Made by a program: the position numbers and the translations under genes
Shown: piece after piece, positions 1 through 7,373 of the stretch
How the letters are laid out: each line of letters opens with the position of its first letter
Numbering within the stretch: the stretch's first letter is position 1
The notes under the pieces: model-generated
The model's input: the letters and a program-made list of their open reading frames with translations, nothing else
What the model was told of the DNA's origin: nothing
Database searches by the model: none
Assembly (NCBI RefSeq): GCF_017355985.1
Contig: NZ_JAFIQU010000008.1
Span: 1-64,000 of the forward strand
Direction of reading: 5' to 3'
Origin: Arenibaculum pallidiluteum
GTDB lineage: Bacteria; Pseudomonadota; Alphaproteobacteria; Azospirillales; Azospirillaceae
DNA length: 64,000 nucleotides

Positions 1-2
1 TC

Positions 3-86
3 CGCCTGCGTGCCGAGATCGCCCTGCGCAAGGTCCAGATGATCCGCCTCGCTCAGGCCCATGCCGCGCAGTACACGGGATCGTGA
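3..86 (+). CDS. C-terminal end of an unidentified protein (partial)
   Basis: An open frame enters from the left edge and ends at a TGA at 84-86. The visible tail is 27 residues, rich in Arg, Ala and Gln (for example RLRAEIALRKVQ and ending QYTGS), and looks helical. It runs convergently to the protease gene that ends 16 bases further on, which suits a real gene end. The neighbouring plus frame stops within this stretch. Too little is visible for a function. Confidence 0.5.
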   Translation, partial: RLRAEIALRKVQMIRLAQAHAAQYTGS

Positions 87-101
87 GCGGGGATACGCCG
101 C

Positions 102-1007
102 TCAGGGGCCGAGCGCCAGGGAGACCGGCGCACAGCCGCGCCCGCGCAACCCCGCAGGCTTCGCCGGAAGCCTGCCCTGCCCCGGCACCGCGGCGTCCGC
201 CACGTAGGGCAGCACGTCGCTGATGAACTGGGCCGCGGCGACCGCGACGCCGCCCGGGGCGAGATCCGGCGGCGACCGCTGGCCGTCGCGCGGCGCGAAG
301 CCGGTCACCATCCCGATCAGGCAAGGCTCGCCGGAACCATCCAGCCGCAGGAGCGGCCCGCCCGAGTTCCCCGGGGCGGTCATGCAGTCGTGCACCCAGG
401 ACATGCCGAAATCCGCCGTGCCCAGGATCCTGCAGGCGGGGTCCAGCCAGGCGGCCTCGCCGCCCTTGTCGGCGGGATAGCCCGCCAGGGCGACGTCCAT
501 GCCTTGACGGGACGCGCGGCCGGTGTTGAGCGCCGCCATCGCATACCAGCCCGTGCGCCAGCCGATGCAGGGCCTGACCTCCAGGAGCGCCCAGTCCCGC
601 GGCCGCCCCCAGGTCACCGGCCGGCCCCGGGCCTGAAGGCCGGCGACGGTGGCTCGCACGCGGTAGGTACGGCTGTCGTCGGCGATCCCGTCGGGCTCGA
701 AGGCCAGGTGATAGGCAGTGAGGACGTGGCAGGGCGATACGAAGGTCCCGGTTCCCAGGGCACCCCCCGCCTCGTCCGCGGCTGGCCGGTCCGGCAGGAC
801 GAGCGCCACGGGCCCGAACAGTGCCCTGTCGCCGGGCCCGAGCGGACGGCGGTCGTCCGCCTCGGCCCCCGCGGTCCGGAACATGGCGGGCCCCAGAACC
901 ACCAGGACGACCGCCAGGATCGCCACCGGCGCCAGCAGGGACCATCCGGCGGCAAGCAGGCTCCACGCGCGGTGCTGCCGGGCTCCGCGGCCGGGGTGAT
1001 CGTCCAC
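102..1007 (-). CDS. Trypsin-like serine protease, membrane-anchored
   Basis: Predicted S1-family (V8/trypsin-like) endopeptidase of 301 residues. An N-terminal hydrophobic stretch (about residues 14-43) would act as an uncleaved anchor or signal, placing the enzyme in the periplasm. The triad can be read as His100 in LTAYH, Asp138 in RDWALLEV and Ser215 in PGNSGGP. Several cysteines could form disulfides. I chose GTG at 1007 because AGGAGG lies about 7 bases upstream; the GTG two codons earlier sits almost on that ribosome site. It is divergent from the DUF3108 gene. The substrate is unknown. Confidence 0.8.
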   Translation of the reverse strand: MDDHPGRGARQHRAWSLLAAGWSLLAPVAILAVVLVVLGPAMFRTAGAEADDRRPLGPGDRALFGPVALVLPDRPAADEAGGALGTGTFVSPCHVLTAYHLAFEPDGIADDSRTYRVRATVAGLQARGRPVTWGRPRDWALLEVRPCIGWRTGWYAMAALNTGRASRQGMDVALAGYPADKGGEAAWLDPACRILGTADFGMSWVHDCMTAPGNSGGPLLRLDGSGEPCLIGMVTGFAPRDGQRSPPDLAPGGVAVAAAQFISDVLPYVADAAVPGQGRLPAKPAGLRGRGCAPVSLALGP

Positions 1008-1263
1008 AGGCACGCCTCCTGCGGGCGGCGCCGCGGCGGCTCCCCGAGCGGCGTCCCCAGCAGCAGAACGCGCGGGCGCGGGCGGAGATCCATGGCGCCG
1101 GGCGGCACCCTGTCCGGACCTTCGCGCCCTGGACCTTCAGGCAGCGCCCCTGGCAAGCTCCATCCGGCACCCCATCTCAACGGCCATGCGCCGGAACCCG
1201 GCACGGCGCGCCGTGGCGCATCCTGCGCCCGGCCGCGATGCCCGCGACCAGGAGAGCCGCCCG

Positions 1264-2103
1264 ATGCACGTCCGCCTGCTCCCCGCGCTGGTGCTTCTGC
1301 TGGCCGCCCCGTCCGCGTGGCCCCGGGCCGAGGCCGCGCCGTCCCCCAGCGACGTGGCGCTGCGCTATGCGATCCATGTCGGCGGCCTTCACGCCTTCGA
1401 CGCGGGCATCGTCGCGCGGCTGCACGAGGGACGCTACGAGCTCGAGGGAGAGGCGGCGTCGCGCGGCCTGGCCGACTGGCTGGCATCGTTCCGGGGGCGC
1501 TCGCGCGCCGAAGGGACGCTGGTGCCGTCCGGGGCCCGCCCGGAACGATACCGCTCGGACCGGACGTTCCGCGGCAGCGCGCGCACGGTCACCGTGGAGT
1601 ACGGCAATGGCGGAGTGGCGGAGGCGGTCGAGCCTCCCGCGGCCAGGCAGGATCGGGATCCCGTGCCGGACGCCGTGAAGCCCGGGACCGTGGATCCCTT
1701 GAGCGCGGGGCTATCGACGGTGCTCGCGGCCTTTCGGGATGGGCGCTGTGGCGGCACGGAACGCATCTTCGACGGGCTTGCGCGCTACGACCTCGTGGCC
1801 AGCGACACGGGAACGGCGGCGCTCACCGCCACCAGCTACGGCATCTATTCCGGCCCGGCCATCCGCTGCTCCCTGGACCAGCGCATGCTCGCGGGCTTCT
1901 GGCGCGGCCGGTCGGCTTCGAGCGCGAACCAGGCGGATCGGCGTCCCATGACGCTGTGGCTCGCGCCAATCGGACCCGGCGGCCTGCCCCTGCCGGTCCG
2001 CGCCGAGTTGGAAGGATGGTTCGGCTCCGTCGTCGTCCATCTCGTCGGCGGCACCGGCCTGGAGCTCGGCGCCGACGCCGCGGAAGCCGTGCCCGCCCCA
2101 TAG
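1264..2103 (+). CDS. DUF3108 family secreted protein
   Basis: A 279-residue protein with a clear Sec signal peptide (hydrophobic LLPALVLLLAAPSAW, ending near AEA at about residue 23). After it comes the DUF3108 pattern: a short strand ALRYAIHVGGLHAFDAG, then RYELEGEAASRGLADWL and further beta-rich sequence, with a Cys pair in the C-terminal half. The family is periplasmic or outer-membrane associated and has no settled function. The ATG at 1264 is preferred over an in-frame one at 1186 because GGAG precedes it and it starts the signal peptide exactly. It lies in the divergent region opposite the trypsin-like protease. Confidence 0.7.
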   Translation: MHVRLLPALVLLLAAPSAWPRAEAAPSPSDVALRYAIHVGGLHAFDAGIVARLHEGRYELEGEAASRGLADWLASFRGRSRAEGTLVPSGARPERYRSDRTFRGSARTVTVEYGNGGVAEAVEPPAARQDRDPVPDAVKPGTVDPLSAGLSTVLAAFRDGRCGGTERIFDGLARYDLVASDTGTAALTATSYGIYSGPAIRCSLDQRMLAGFWRGRSASSANQADRRPMTLWLAPIGPGGLPLPVRAELEGWFGSVVVHLVGGTGLELGADAAEAVPAP

Positions 2104-2113
2104 GCACCCTTGG

Positions 2114-2138
2114 GGAACCAACTCCCGCACAGATGGTT
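2114..2138 (+). promoter_or_regulatory. EcfG-type (general stress) promoter candidate for the DUF3072 gene
   Basis: GGAAC at 2114-2118 and GGTT at 2135-2138, separated by 16 bases. The alphaproteobacterial general-stress sigma factor EcfG recognises GGAAC-N16/17-CGTT, so this matches at 8 of 9 fixed positions. It lies in the 68-base gap between the DUF3108 stop and the DUF3072 start, with the -10 about 34 bases before the ATG. The CBS gene at 24232 has the same two elements and spacing. Confidence 0.5.
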
Positions 2139-2171
2139 GATGAGAACGGACCAAGAACAATGGAGTCCGGA

Positions 2172-2393
2172 ATGACGAGGCAGAAGGTCGACGAATCCTA
2201 TGCGAAGGATTCCAACCTCGAGAAGGATCCCGAGGACTGGACAACCGGTGACGAGCCGATGACCGGCGCCCAGGCCTCGTACCTGAAGACCCTGAGCGAG
2301 GAGGCCGGAGAGCGCTTCGAAGAAGGCCTGACAAAGGCCGACGCCTCCAAGCGCATCGACGCGCTCCAGGAGAAGACCGGCCGCGGCAGGTGA
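2172..2393 (+). CDS. DUF3072 family small hydrophilic protein
   Basis: A 73-residue, highly charged protein with no hydrophobic segment. The family signature MTGAQASYLKTLSEEAG (about residues 30-46) sits between an acidic N-terminus and a helical tail ending KRIDALQEKTGRGR. DUF3072 proteins are small cytosolic proteins of unknown function, common in alphaproteobacteria. The start at 2172 has GGAG six bases upstream; an ATG four codons earlier lacks one. A general-stress promoter candidate lies just upstream, so a stress-protective role is a reasonable inference. Confidence 0.75.
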   Translation: MTRQKVDESYAKDSNLEKDPEDWTTGDEPMTGAQASYLKTLSEEAGERFEEGLTKADASKRIDALQEKTGRGR

Positions 2394-2417
2394 CCGCGGC
2401 AATGCTGCCGGAGACGG

Positions 2418-2451
2418 CGGCGGACCGGACGGCGCTCCGTCCGGTCCGCCG
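2418..2451. terminator. Convergent hairpin terminator
   Basis: A perfect 15-base-pair stem (GGCGGACCGGACGG plus one flanking pair) with the loop CGCT. It fills the gap between the DUF3072 stop (2393) and the end of the convergent HtrA-like gene (2455). There is no T-tract on either side, so it may act mainly as a transcript end or stabiliser for both genes. Confidence 0.6.
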
Positions 2452-2454
2452 TCC

Positions 2455-3435
2455 TCAATGCAGGCGGGCCGGCTTCAAGAAGGCGTCCCGGTCCGCCGAG
2501 CCGACCCGGACGTCGAAGACATCCCCGTCGCGCTCCAGGGTCAGAGGGATGTCGATCCCCGCAGGGCCGACGGCCCAAAGCGCCTGGTAGAACCCGGCGA
2601 GCGTCCCGACGGGCTTTCCAGCGACCGCGCGCACGACGTCGCGGGCACGCAGCTCGGCGCGCTTGGCAGGACCGTCACCGGCCAGGCCGACGACGATGAC
2701 CCGGTTGCCTTCGTCCTCCATGGCGTACAGCCCAAGCCAGGGCCGCGAGGGTCCGGCCGCGCGGCCGCGGGTCAGAAGATCGTCCAGGATCGGCTTCAGC
2801 AGGTCGATGGGAACGCTCATGTTCAGAGGAACGACGCGCCCACCGGGCGCCTGATGCTGGAGCTGCAGCGACCCGATGCCCAGCAGCTCGCCGCGCGAGC
2901 CGATCAGCGCGGTTCCGCCCCAGTTGGGATGGGACGGCGCGGTGAAGATCGCATCCTCGATCAGGTATTCCCAGTAACCCGCGAACTCCTGCCGGGCCAC
3001 GATGCGGGCCGACAGCGAGCGGCTGCGCCCGCCGGCCCCGCCGATGACCACCGAATCGCCGAGTGCCGCGCGCCGGGAGTCCCCCAGCGGCATGGCCGGG
3101 GCCCCAAGCGGCGCAAGGGCCTGCACGAGGCCGAAGCCGCTGCCATAGTCGTAAGCCAGCGCATGGCCCGGCACGACCCGCCCGTCCCGGTTCGTGAGCC
3201 AGACCTCCTCCGCTTCGGTGATCAGGTAGCCGATTGTCAGCACGAGCCCGTCGGCGCGGATCACCACGCCCTGGCCGGAGCGCTCCGTCCCCAGGACCTC
3301 GGCCGTGAAGGCGTCGCCCGGCACCCGCGCGCGCAGCGAAACCACGGATGCGAGGGCGTGGTCGAGATCGTAGCCCAGCGCCTTCGGATCGGGCTGGAAC
3401 TCCGGCGGGATCTGCCAGTCGTCCGGTGAACGCAT
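2455..3435 (-). CDS. HtrA/DegP-like protein lacking the catalytic triad, with PDZ domain
   Basis: A 326-residue protein with the chymotrypsin-fold core of S1C (HtrA/Deg) proteases, about residues 27-215, followed by a PDZ-like domain (about 232-316). All three catalytic positions look lost: the His loop reads LTIGYLI where LTNAHVV is expected (Tyr70), the Asp strand reads GSGFGLVQA where DLALLK is expected, and the Ser loop reads PNWGGTAL where GNSGGPL is expected (Trp172). There is no signal peptide, so it appears cytoplasmic. It is probably a binding or scaffold protein. The ATG at 3435 has AGGGAGG upstream; the longer frame to 3636 would cross the FNR-type box. Confidence 0.75.
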   Translation of the reverse strand: MRSPDDWQIPPEFQPDPKALGYDLDHALASVVSLRARVPGDAFTAEVLGTERSGQGVVIRADGLVLTIGYLITEAEEVWLTNRDGRVVPGHALAYDYGSGFGLVQALAPLGAPAMPLGDSRRAALGDSVVIGGAGGRSRSLSARIVARQEFAGYWEYLIEDAIFTAPSHPNWGGTALIGSRGELLGIGSLQLQHQAPGGRVVPLNMSVPIDLLKPILDDLLTRGRAAGPSRPWLGLYAMEDEGNRVIVVGLAGDGPAKRAELRARDVVRAVAGKPVGTLAGFYQALWAVGPAGIDIPLTLERDGDVFDVRVGSADRDAFLKPARLH

Positions 3436-3580
3436 CGGAAGCCTCCCTGGAAGGGCCGCCCAAGGTCGCGCCCCTTTGCTAGGTAGGAGTTCCGGCTTCC
3501 TTCGACCAGGGGTCGAAGGCCGCGAAGCCACGGCGTCGCCGGCAGCTCGGCACGCCTGCCCCCTGCCCCGCCCGCCCCGC

Positions 3581-3600
3581 CCCGGCCCGGCCCGGCCCGG
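3581..3600. repeat. CCCGG microsatellite, four tandem copies
   Basis: Four exact tandem CCCGG units inside a longer stretch of almost pure C/G (about 3555-3603). It lies in the divergent region between the HtrA-like gene and the universal stress gene, just upstream of the FNR-type box. Confidence 0.8.
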
Positions 3601-3622
3601 CCGATGCGCGGATGCGGCGCGG

Positions 3623-3636
3623 TTGACCTCGATCAA
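3623..3636 (+). promoter_or_regulatory. FNR/FixK-type box upstream of the universal stress gene
   Basis: The sequence reads TTGAC-CTCG-ATCAA, the half-site arrangement of CRP/FNR-family oxygen or NO regulators (TTGAT-N4-ATCAA; FixK-type TTGAC is a known variant). It is centred about 82 bases before the usp start codon. Usp genes are typical targets of these regulators. Which regulator binds cannot be told from this window. Confidence 0.55.
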
Positions 3637-3711
3637 TCACGGCTGGCCCCGCCGGGCGCATTCTTCGGCGTACGTGCGGCGGGAGCGCCGCCGATCACAG
3701 GGGAGGCGGAA

Positions 3712-4533
3712 ATGCAGCTTCGAGATATTCTCCTGCTCGTCGGAAGCGGTGTTCCCGCCTCCGTGCCGCGGGCCGCGGCGCAGCTCGCGCGCCGTCACGA
3801 CGCCCACGTCACGGGGCTTTTCGTCGCCCCGCCCGTGGCCCCCGTCGCGGGCCAGGGAGGCGAGCTGATCCAGGACGCGCTGCGCCAGAGGCGCGCAGAG
3901 GCCGTCGACGAGGTGAAGACCGTCTTCGAGGCCTGCATCGCCGAGGCCGGCATCCAGGCGCGCTCCGAGTGGCGCTCCGAGATCGGCGAGCCCGCGATTG
4001 GGGCCCGCCGTTCGGCGCGCCGCGCCGACCTCGCCGTGGTCTGTCAGGCGCCGCAGGACGGCTACATCCAGATGAACGGCCCCCGGCCGGAGGACCTTCT
4101 CTTCGGCAGCGGGCGCCCTGTCCTGGTGATCCCGCGCTTCGGCGAGTATCCGAGCATCGGAGAGCGCGTGCTGGTCGCCTGGGACGGCAGCGCCGAGGCA
4201 GCGCGGGCCGTCAACGACGCCTTTCCATTCCTGGCCGCCGCGCGCAAGGTCACGATCCTGGTGGTCAACCCCGATGCCGAGGCCGTCGGCGCGCTGCCCG
4301 GCGCGGATATCGCCCGGCATCTTGCCCGCCACGGGATCGAGGTGACGGTGAGCCGGACCGAGAGCCGCGAGCTCGCCATCAGCGACGTGCTGCTGAACTT
4401 CTCAGCCGACGAGGGCGCCGATCTCCTGGTCATGGGCGGGTACGGCCATTCCCGCCTGCGCGAGATGGCATTCGGCGGCGTGACGCGGGACATCCTGAAG
4501 ACCACCACGCTGCCGGTCCTGATGGCGCATTAG
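3712..4533 (+). CDS. Universal stress protein (UspA family)
   Basis: A 273-residue cytoplasmic protein, long enough for two tandem Usp folds. The N-terminal half starts MQLRDILLLVGSG. The C-terminal half carries the ATP-binding signature G-x2-G-x9-G near residues 241-256 (GGYGHSRLREMAFGG), after VLVAWDGSAEAARAV at the start of the second domain. Such proteins aid survival under stress or oxygen limitation. The ATG at 3712 has GGGGAGG upstream. An FNR/FixK-type box in the leader suggests low-oxygen induction. Confidence 0.88.
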   Translation: MQLRDILLLVGSGVPASVPRAAAQLARRHDAHVTGLFVAPPVAPVAGQGGELIQDALRQRRAEAVDEVKTVFEACIAEAGIQARSEWRSEIGEPAIGARRSARRADLAVVCQAPQDGYIQMNGPRPEDLLFGSGRPVLVIPRFGEYPSIGERVLVAWDGSAEAARAVNDAFPFLAAARKVTILVVNPDAEAVGALPGADIARHLARHGIEVTVSRTESRELAISDVLLNFSADEGADLLVMGGYGHSRLREMAFGGVTRDILKTTTLPVLMAH

Positions 4534-4729
4534 GCGGAGGGCCCCCACGCCCTTCGGCGGACCTTCCCTCGACCGCGGGGACGCGACGCCCGGGGCATCC
4601 ATGGCCCCGGGTGACTGCCTGCCATGCCGGCAGATTCCCGGATGGTCCACGAAACGTCGCGCCGGCCGCCGCGTTGAAGCATGCATCGCGCCGCCATGCG
4701 GCGAAGCCCCCACGATGCAGGAGAGCCCG

Positions 4730-5722
4730 ATGGCCGACGCAAAGCCGCGCTTCCGCCCGCCAGGACCTCTGGGCTTCGGAGGCGCCCCGCTCGGCAACAT
4801 GTTCGCGCCTGTCGACGAGGAGACCGCGCAGGGCGCCCTGGCCGCCGCATGGGACAGCGGTGTGCGCTACTTCGACACCGCCCCCCATTACGGCAGCGGG
4901 CTGTCCGAGCATCGCTTCGGCCAGGCGCTGCGCGCCCGCGAGCGCGACGACTTCGTGCTGTCGACCAAGGTCGGGCGGCTTCTCTTGCCGGACGAGAGCC
5001 AGCCGGAGAACCCGCCCTTCGTGAAGAGCGGCATGCCGTTCCGCCCGGTCTACGACTACTCCGCCGACGGCGCGCGGCGCTCGATCGAAGACAGCCTGCA
5101 GCGCCTCGGCCTCGCCCGCATCGACATCGCCTTCATCCACGACATCGCCGAGGACCATCACGGCGCCCTGTGGACCGACATGTTCGAGACCGCCATGGGC
5201 GGCGCGGCGGCCGCCCTCACGCGGTTGCGCGAGGAGGGCGTCATCCGCGCCTGGGGCCTCGGCGTGAACCTGACGGAGCCTTGCCTCAGGGCCCTGCGCA
5301 TGGCCGATCCCGACGTCTTCCTGCTCGCCGGACGGTACAGCCTCCTGGACTTCTCGGCGCTCGACGAGCTGTTCCCGGCCTGCGCGGAGCGCGGCGTCAG
5401 CGTGGTGATCGGCGGACCCTACAACTCGGGCCTGCTGGCCGGCGGGACCAGCTTCGACTACGCGCCCGCCCAGCCCGAGAAGGTCGCGGCGCGGGACCGC
5501 ATCGCGGCGCTGTGCCGGGACTACGAGGTCGACATGCGTGCGGCGGCACTGCAGTTCTGTGCCGCCCATCCGGTCGTCGCATCGGTGATCCCCGGTGCGA
5601 AGAGCGCCGAGAAGGTCCGCCTGAATGCGGAGCTGATGCGGCAGCGGATCCCGGGCGAGTTCTGGCGGCGCCTGAAGGAGGGCGGGATCGTTCCGGAGCA
5701 CGCCCCCACGCCCGGCGACTAA
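4730..5722 (+). CDS. Aldo/keto reductase, D-threo-aldose dehydrogenase-like
   Basis: A 330-residue aldo/keto reductase of the (beta/alpha)8 fold, oxidising or reducing sugar-type substrates with NAD(P). The catalytic tetrad is readable: Asp49 and Tyr54 in FDTAPHYG, Lys80 in STKVG and His137 in FIHDI. The core and the C-terminal cofactor region (SVIPGAKSAEKV) resemble L-fucose/D-threo-aldose 1-dehydrogenases. The start at 4730 is set by AGGAGAG directly upstream; another ATG lies five codons earlier. It stands alone downstream of usp with about 200 bases between, in which I see no clear signal. The exact substrate is uncertain. Confidence 0.85.
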   Translation: MADAKPRFRPPGPLGFGGAPLGNMFAPVDEETAQGALAAAWDSGVRYFDTAPHYGSGLSEHRFGQALRARERDDFVLSTKVGRLLLPDESQPENPPFVKSGMPFRPVYDYSADGARRSIEDSLQRLGLARIDIAFIHDIAEDHHGALWTDMFETAMGGAAAALTRLREEGVIRAWGLGVNLTEPCLRALRMADPDVFLLAGRYSLLDFSALDELFPACAERGVSVVIGGPYNSGLLAGGTSFDYAPAQPEKVAARDRIAALCRDYEVDMRAAALQFCAAHPVVASVIPGAKSAEKVRLNAELMRQRIPGEFWRRLKEGGIVPEHAPTPGD

Positions 5723-5779
5723 GCCGCGGCTGAGCAGCACCGGGACACGGCGCCAGGAAGAGCCGGCGCCAAAGGCGCC

Positions 5780-6220
5780 TCAGACCGAGCGGCTGCCGTC
5801 GTCGGGGCGTCCTTCCTCATAGCCCGCGAAAAGCGGCGACTTCATCTCCGCCGGGCCGCCGGACGAGCGCAGCCCGGCGGGCGCCGGGCCCGCCTCGCCG
5901 AGGAAGCGGCGCGACACGGCCTCGCGCAGCGCCTTTAGCCCCGCCAGGTCGCCGCGCTGGAGAGCGTGGCGGCACAGACGTTCGAGATCCTCGTGCTCGG
6001 CATCGGAATGCGGCAGCGCTGCGATCCGCTCGCGCAGCGCCTGGGCGGCGGTCCGGGCCGCCGCGATACCCGCCTGCGCCACCGCGATCTCGTTGACGAG
6101 GTCGGCCGCCAGGAACGCGGCCTCGCGCAGGAGCGCCTCCTGGCGGCGCGCGGAGAAATCCACGACCGTCGGTGCCGGCATCGGGCCGGCACTGGACGAG
6201 GGACGACCATCCGAGGACAT
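5780..6220 (-). CDS. Hypothetical helical protein
   Basis: A 146-residue protein I do not recognise. The N-terminus is short and low in complexity (Ser/Pro/Ala). Residues about 20-110 are almost continuous Ala/Arg/Leu/Glu helix with heptad-like spacing (AALLREAAFLAADLVNEI and later DLERLCRHALQ), suggesting a coiled coil. There is no signal peptide or membrane segment. The ATG at 6220 has GGAG upstream; a TTG 11 codons earlier lacks a better site. It is divergent from the small secreted protein at 6464, with an AT-rich dyad between. Confidence 0.5.
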   Translation of the reverse strand: MSSDGRPSSSAGPMPAPTVVDFSARRQEALLREAAFLAADLVNEIAVAQAGIAAARTAAQALRERIAALPHSDAEHEDLERLCRHALQRGDLAGLKALREAVSRRFLGEAGPAPAGLRSSGGPAEMKSPLFAGYEEGRPDDGSRSV

Positions 6221-6300
6221 GCGGCGCGCTCCGGGATCCGGCGAGGTCGGCAACGGGACAGCCGACCATGGAGTGGCACCCCGTTCCAGCCGGCCACGGA

Positions 6301-6318
6301 TGATATACTAATATATCA
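6301..6318. promoter_or_regulatory. AT-rich dyad, candidate operator
   Basis: TGATATA-CTAA-TATATCA is a perfect 7-base inverted repeat around four bases, in the divergent gap between the helical protein gene and the secreted protein gene. An 18-base stretch with almost no G or C is striking in such a GC-rich genome. It looks like a repressor or activator site; the protein is not identified. Confidence 0.4.
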
Positions 6319-6463
6319 GCTTGTCGGCAATGTCCCTGGAAGGGCTGCCGCAGGGTGGAGTCGTGGACGAAGGCCGCGGATCTCTTCATGCACCTTCGGG
6401 CAATGGACGGGCCGCTTCCGCGGCAGCCACGATTCGAGACGGCCCAAAGGGAGTTTCACCATC

Positions 6464-6817
6464 ATGCGCCTTCTCGCGTCCGTTCCCGTCCTCTCCGTGC
6501 TCGTCCTTGCGGGCGCCGCTCAGGCCCAGACCGCCGGAGGCGTGATCCCCACGCCCGTCCAGTGCTACGAGATGTTCCAGCGCCGCCCCGCCGACGACCG
6601 TCAGGCGGCGGACGCCTGGAACCTGTGCCAGTGCATGAATGCGAGCTGGGCCAAGAACATGACGGCGGACGAGCATCGCGCCGTCACCTCGACCATGAAC
6701 CAGCTCAAGGGCCCTTCGCCCGAGGCGATCCAGCTCATCAGCAAGTACATGCCCGCGGTCCGGAAGGAATGCCCCTTCCCCGAGAGCGTCAAGGCGATGG
6801 CCGCGGCGCCGTGGTGA
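6464..6817 (+). CDS. Small secreted protein, unknown function
   Basis: A 117-residue protein with a clear Sec signal peptide (LLASVPVLSVLVLAGAAQAQ, cleavage near residue 22). The mature part of about 95 residues has four cysteines (VQCYEM, LCQCMNA, KECPF) and helix-rich sequence, suggesting a small disulfide-bonded periplasmic protein. AAAGGGAG lies about 11 bases before the ATG. A strong hairpin follows the stop. I do not recognise a family. Confidence 0.65.
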   Translation: MRLLASVPVLSVLVLAGAAQAQTAGGVIPTPVQCYEMFQRRPADDRQAADAWNLCQCMNASWAKNMTADEHRAVTSTMNQLKGPSPEAIQLISKYMPAVRKECPFPESVKAMAAAPW

Positions 6818-6839
6818 CGCGCGCCACCGCCTGAGCGCG

Positions 6840-6867
6840 GACCCGCGCGGGGTGATCCGCGCGGGTC
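6840..6867 (+). terminator. Hairpin terminator after the small secreted protein
   Basis: A perfect 11-base-pair stem (GACCCGCGCGG) with the loop GGTGAT, starting 23 bases after the stop codon. No T-tract follows. Confidence 0.6.
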
Positions 6868-7373
6868 TGCCGGCGAGGCTCGGCCTCGGGGCAGCAGACG
6901 AGTTTAGGGAAGAAGACTTCCAGGCGGGGCACGTCCGCGCCTTTCCGGTGGCCTCTGGTCACTGAAGTGACGGTGTGACACCGGGTTCCGCGACGCCGCA
7001 GAGCGCCGACCCCCGTGAACTTGCTCCCGCGCGCCGCTTGGCCACGGCCGGCGCCGGCCGATCACCTGGATGGCCGTGGTCGGCGAATGGCGGCGCGATT
7101 GGGCGCACGAAGAGACGGTGGCGGGCCGTCCCGACGTGGTTCTCCAACATTGCGGCGCCAGCGACATGGCCTTCGCCGGGGAGATCCAGCCTCTTGCCGC
7201 CCGCGCCGCGGCGGCGGTCTCGGCCGCCCACGTCCTGACCGCATCCTGACCGCGTTCTGCCTGCGCCAGCCCGCGTCAGCCGGGAGCGGTCTCGGGTCCG
7301 CCTCGAACCTCAAACCATTCCCAGTTCACCGAAGCCGGTGCCGCTTCACACGATCCTGTCGATCGGCGGACAG
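6868..7373. other. Gene-poor interval of about 500 bases
   Basis: No recognised gene lies here. The only frame with gene-like third positions is the short one at 7070-7249, listed separately. Longer frames on both strands (about 6959-7231 minus, 7015-7428 plus) lack family resemblance and ribosome sites. The interval may be the remains of a decayed gene. Confidence 0.4.
7070..7249 (+). CDS. Possible small ORF (59 residues) or gene remnant
   Basis: ATG at 7070 opens a 59-codon frame ending TGA at 7247. It reads MAVVGEWRRDWAHEETVAG at the start and HVLTAS at the end. Most third positions are G or C, as in real genes of this genome. There is no good ribosome site. It could be a small cytosolic protein or the tail of an older gene. 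I do not recognise it. Confidence 0.25.
   Translation: MAVVGEWRRDWAHEETVAGRPDVVLQHCGASDMAFAGEIQPLAARAAAAVSAAHVLTAS

Noticed and set aside
390-2171. Long plus-strand open frame (over 590 codons) leading into the DUF3072 gene
   Set aside because: Arg/Pro/Gly-rich shadow of the trypsin-like protease and DUF3108 genes; only the last 73 codons are real.
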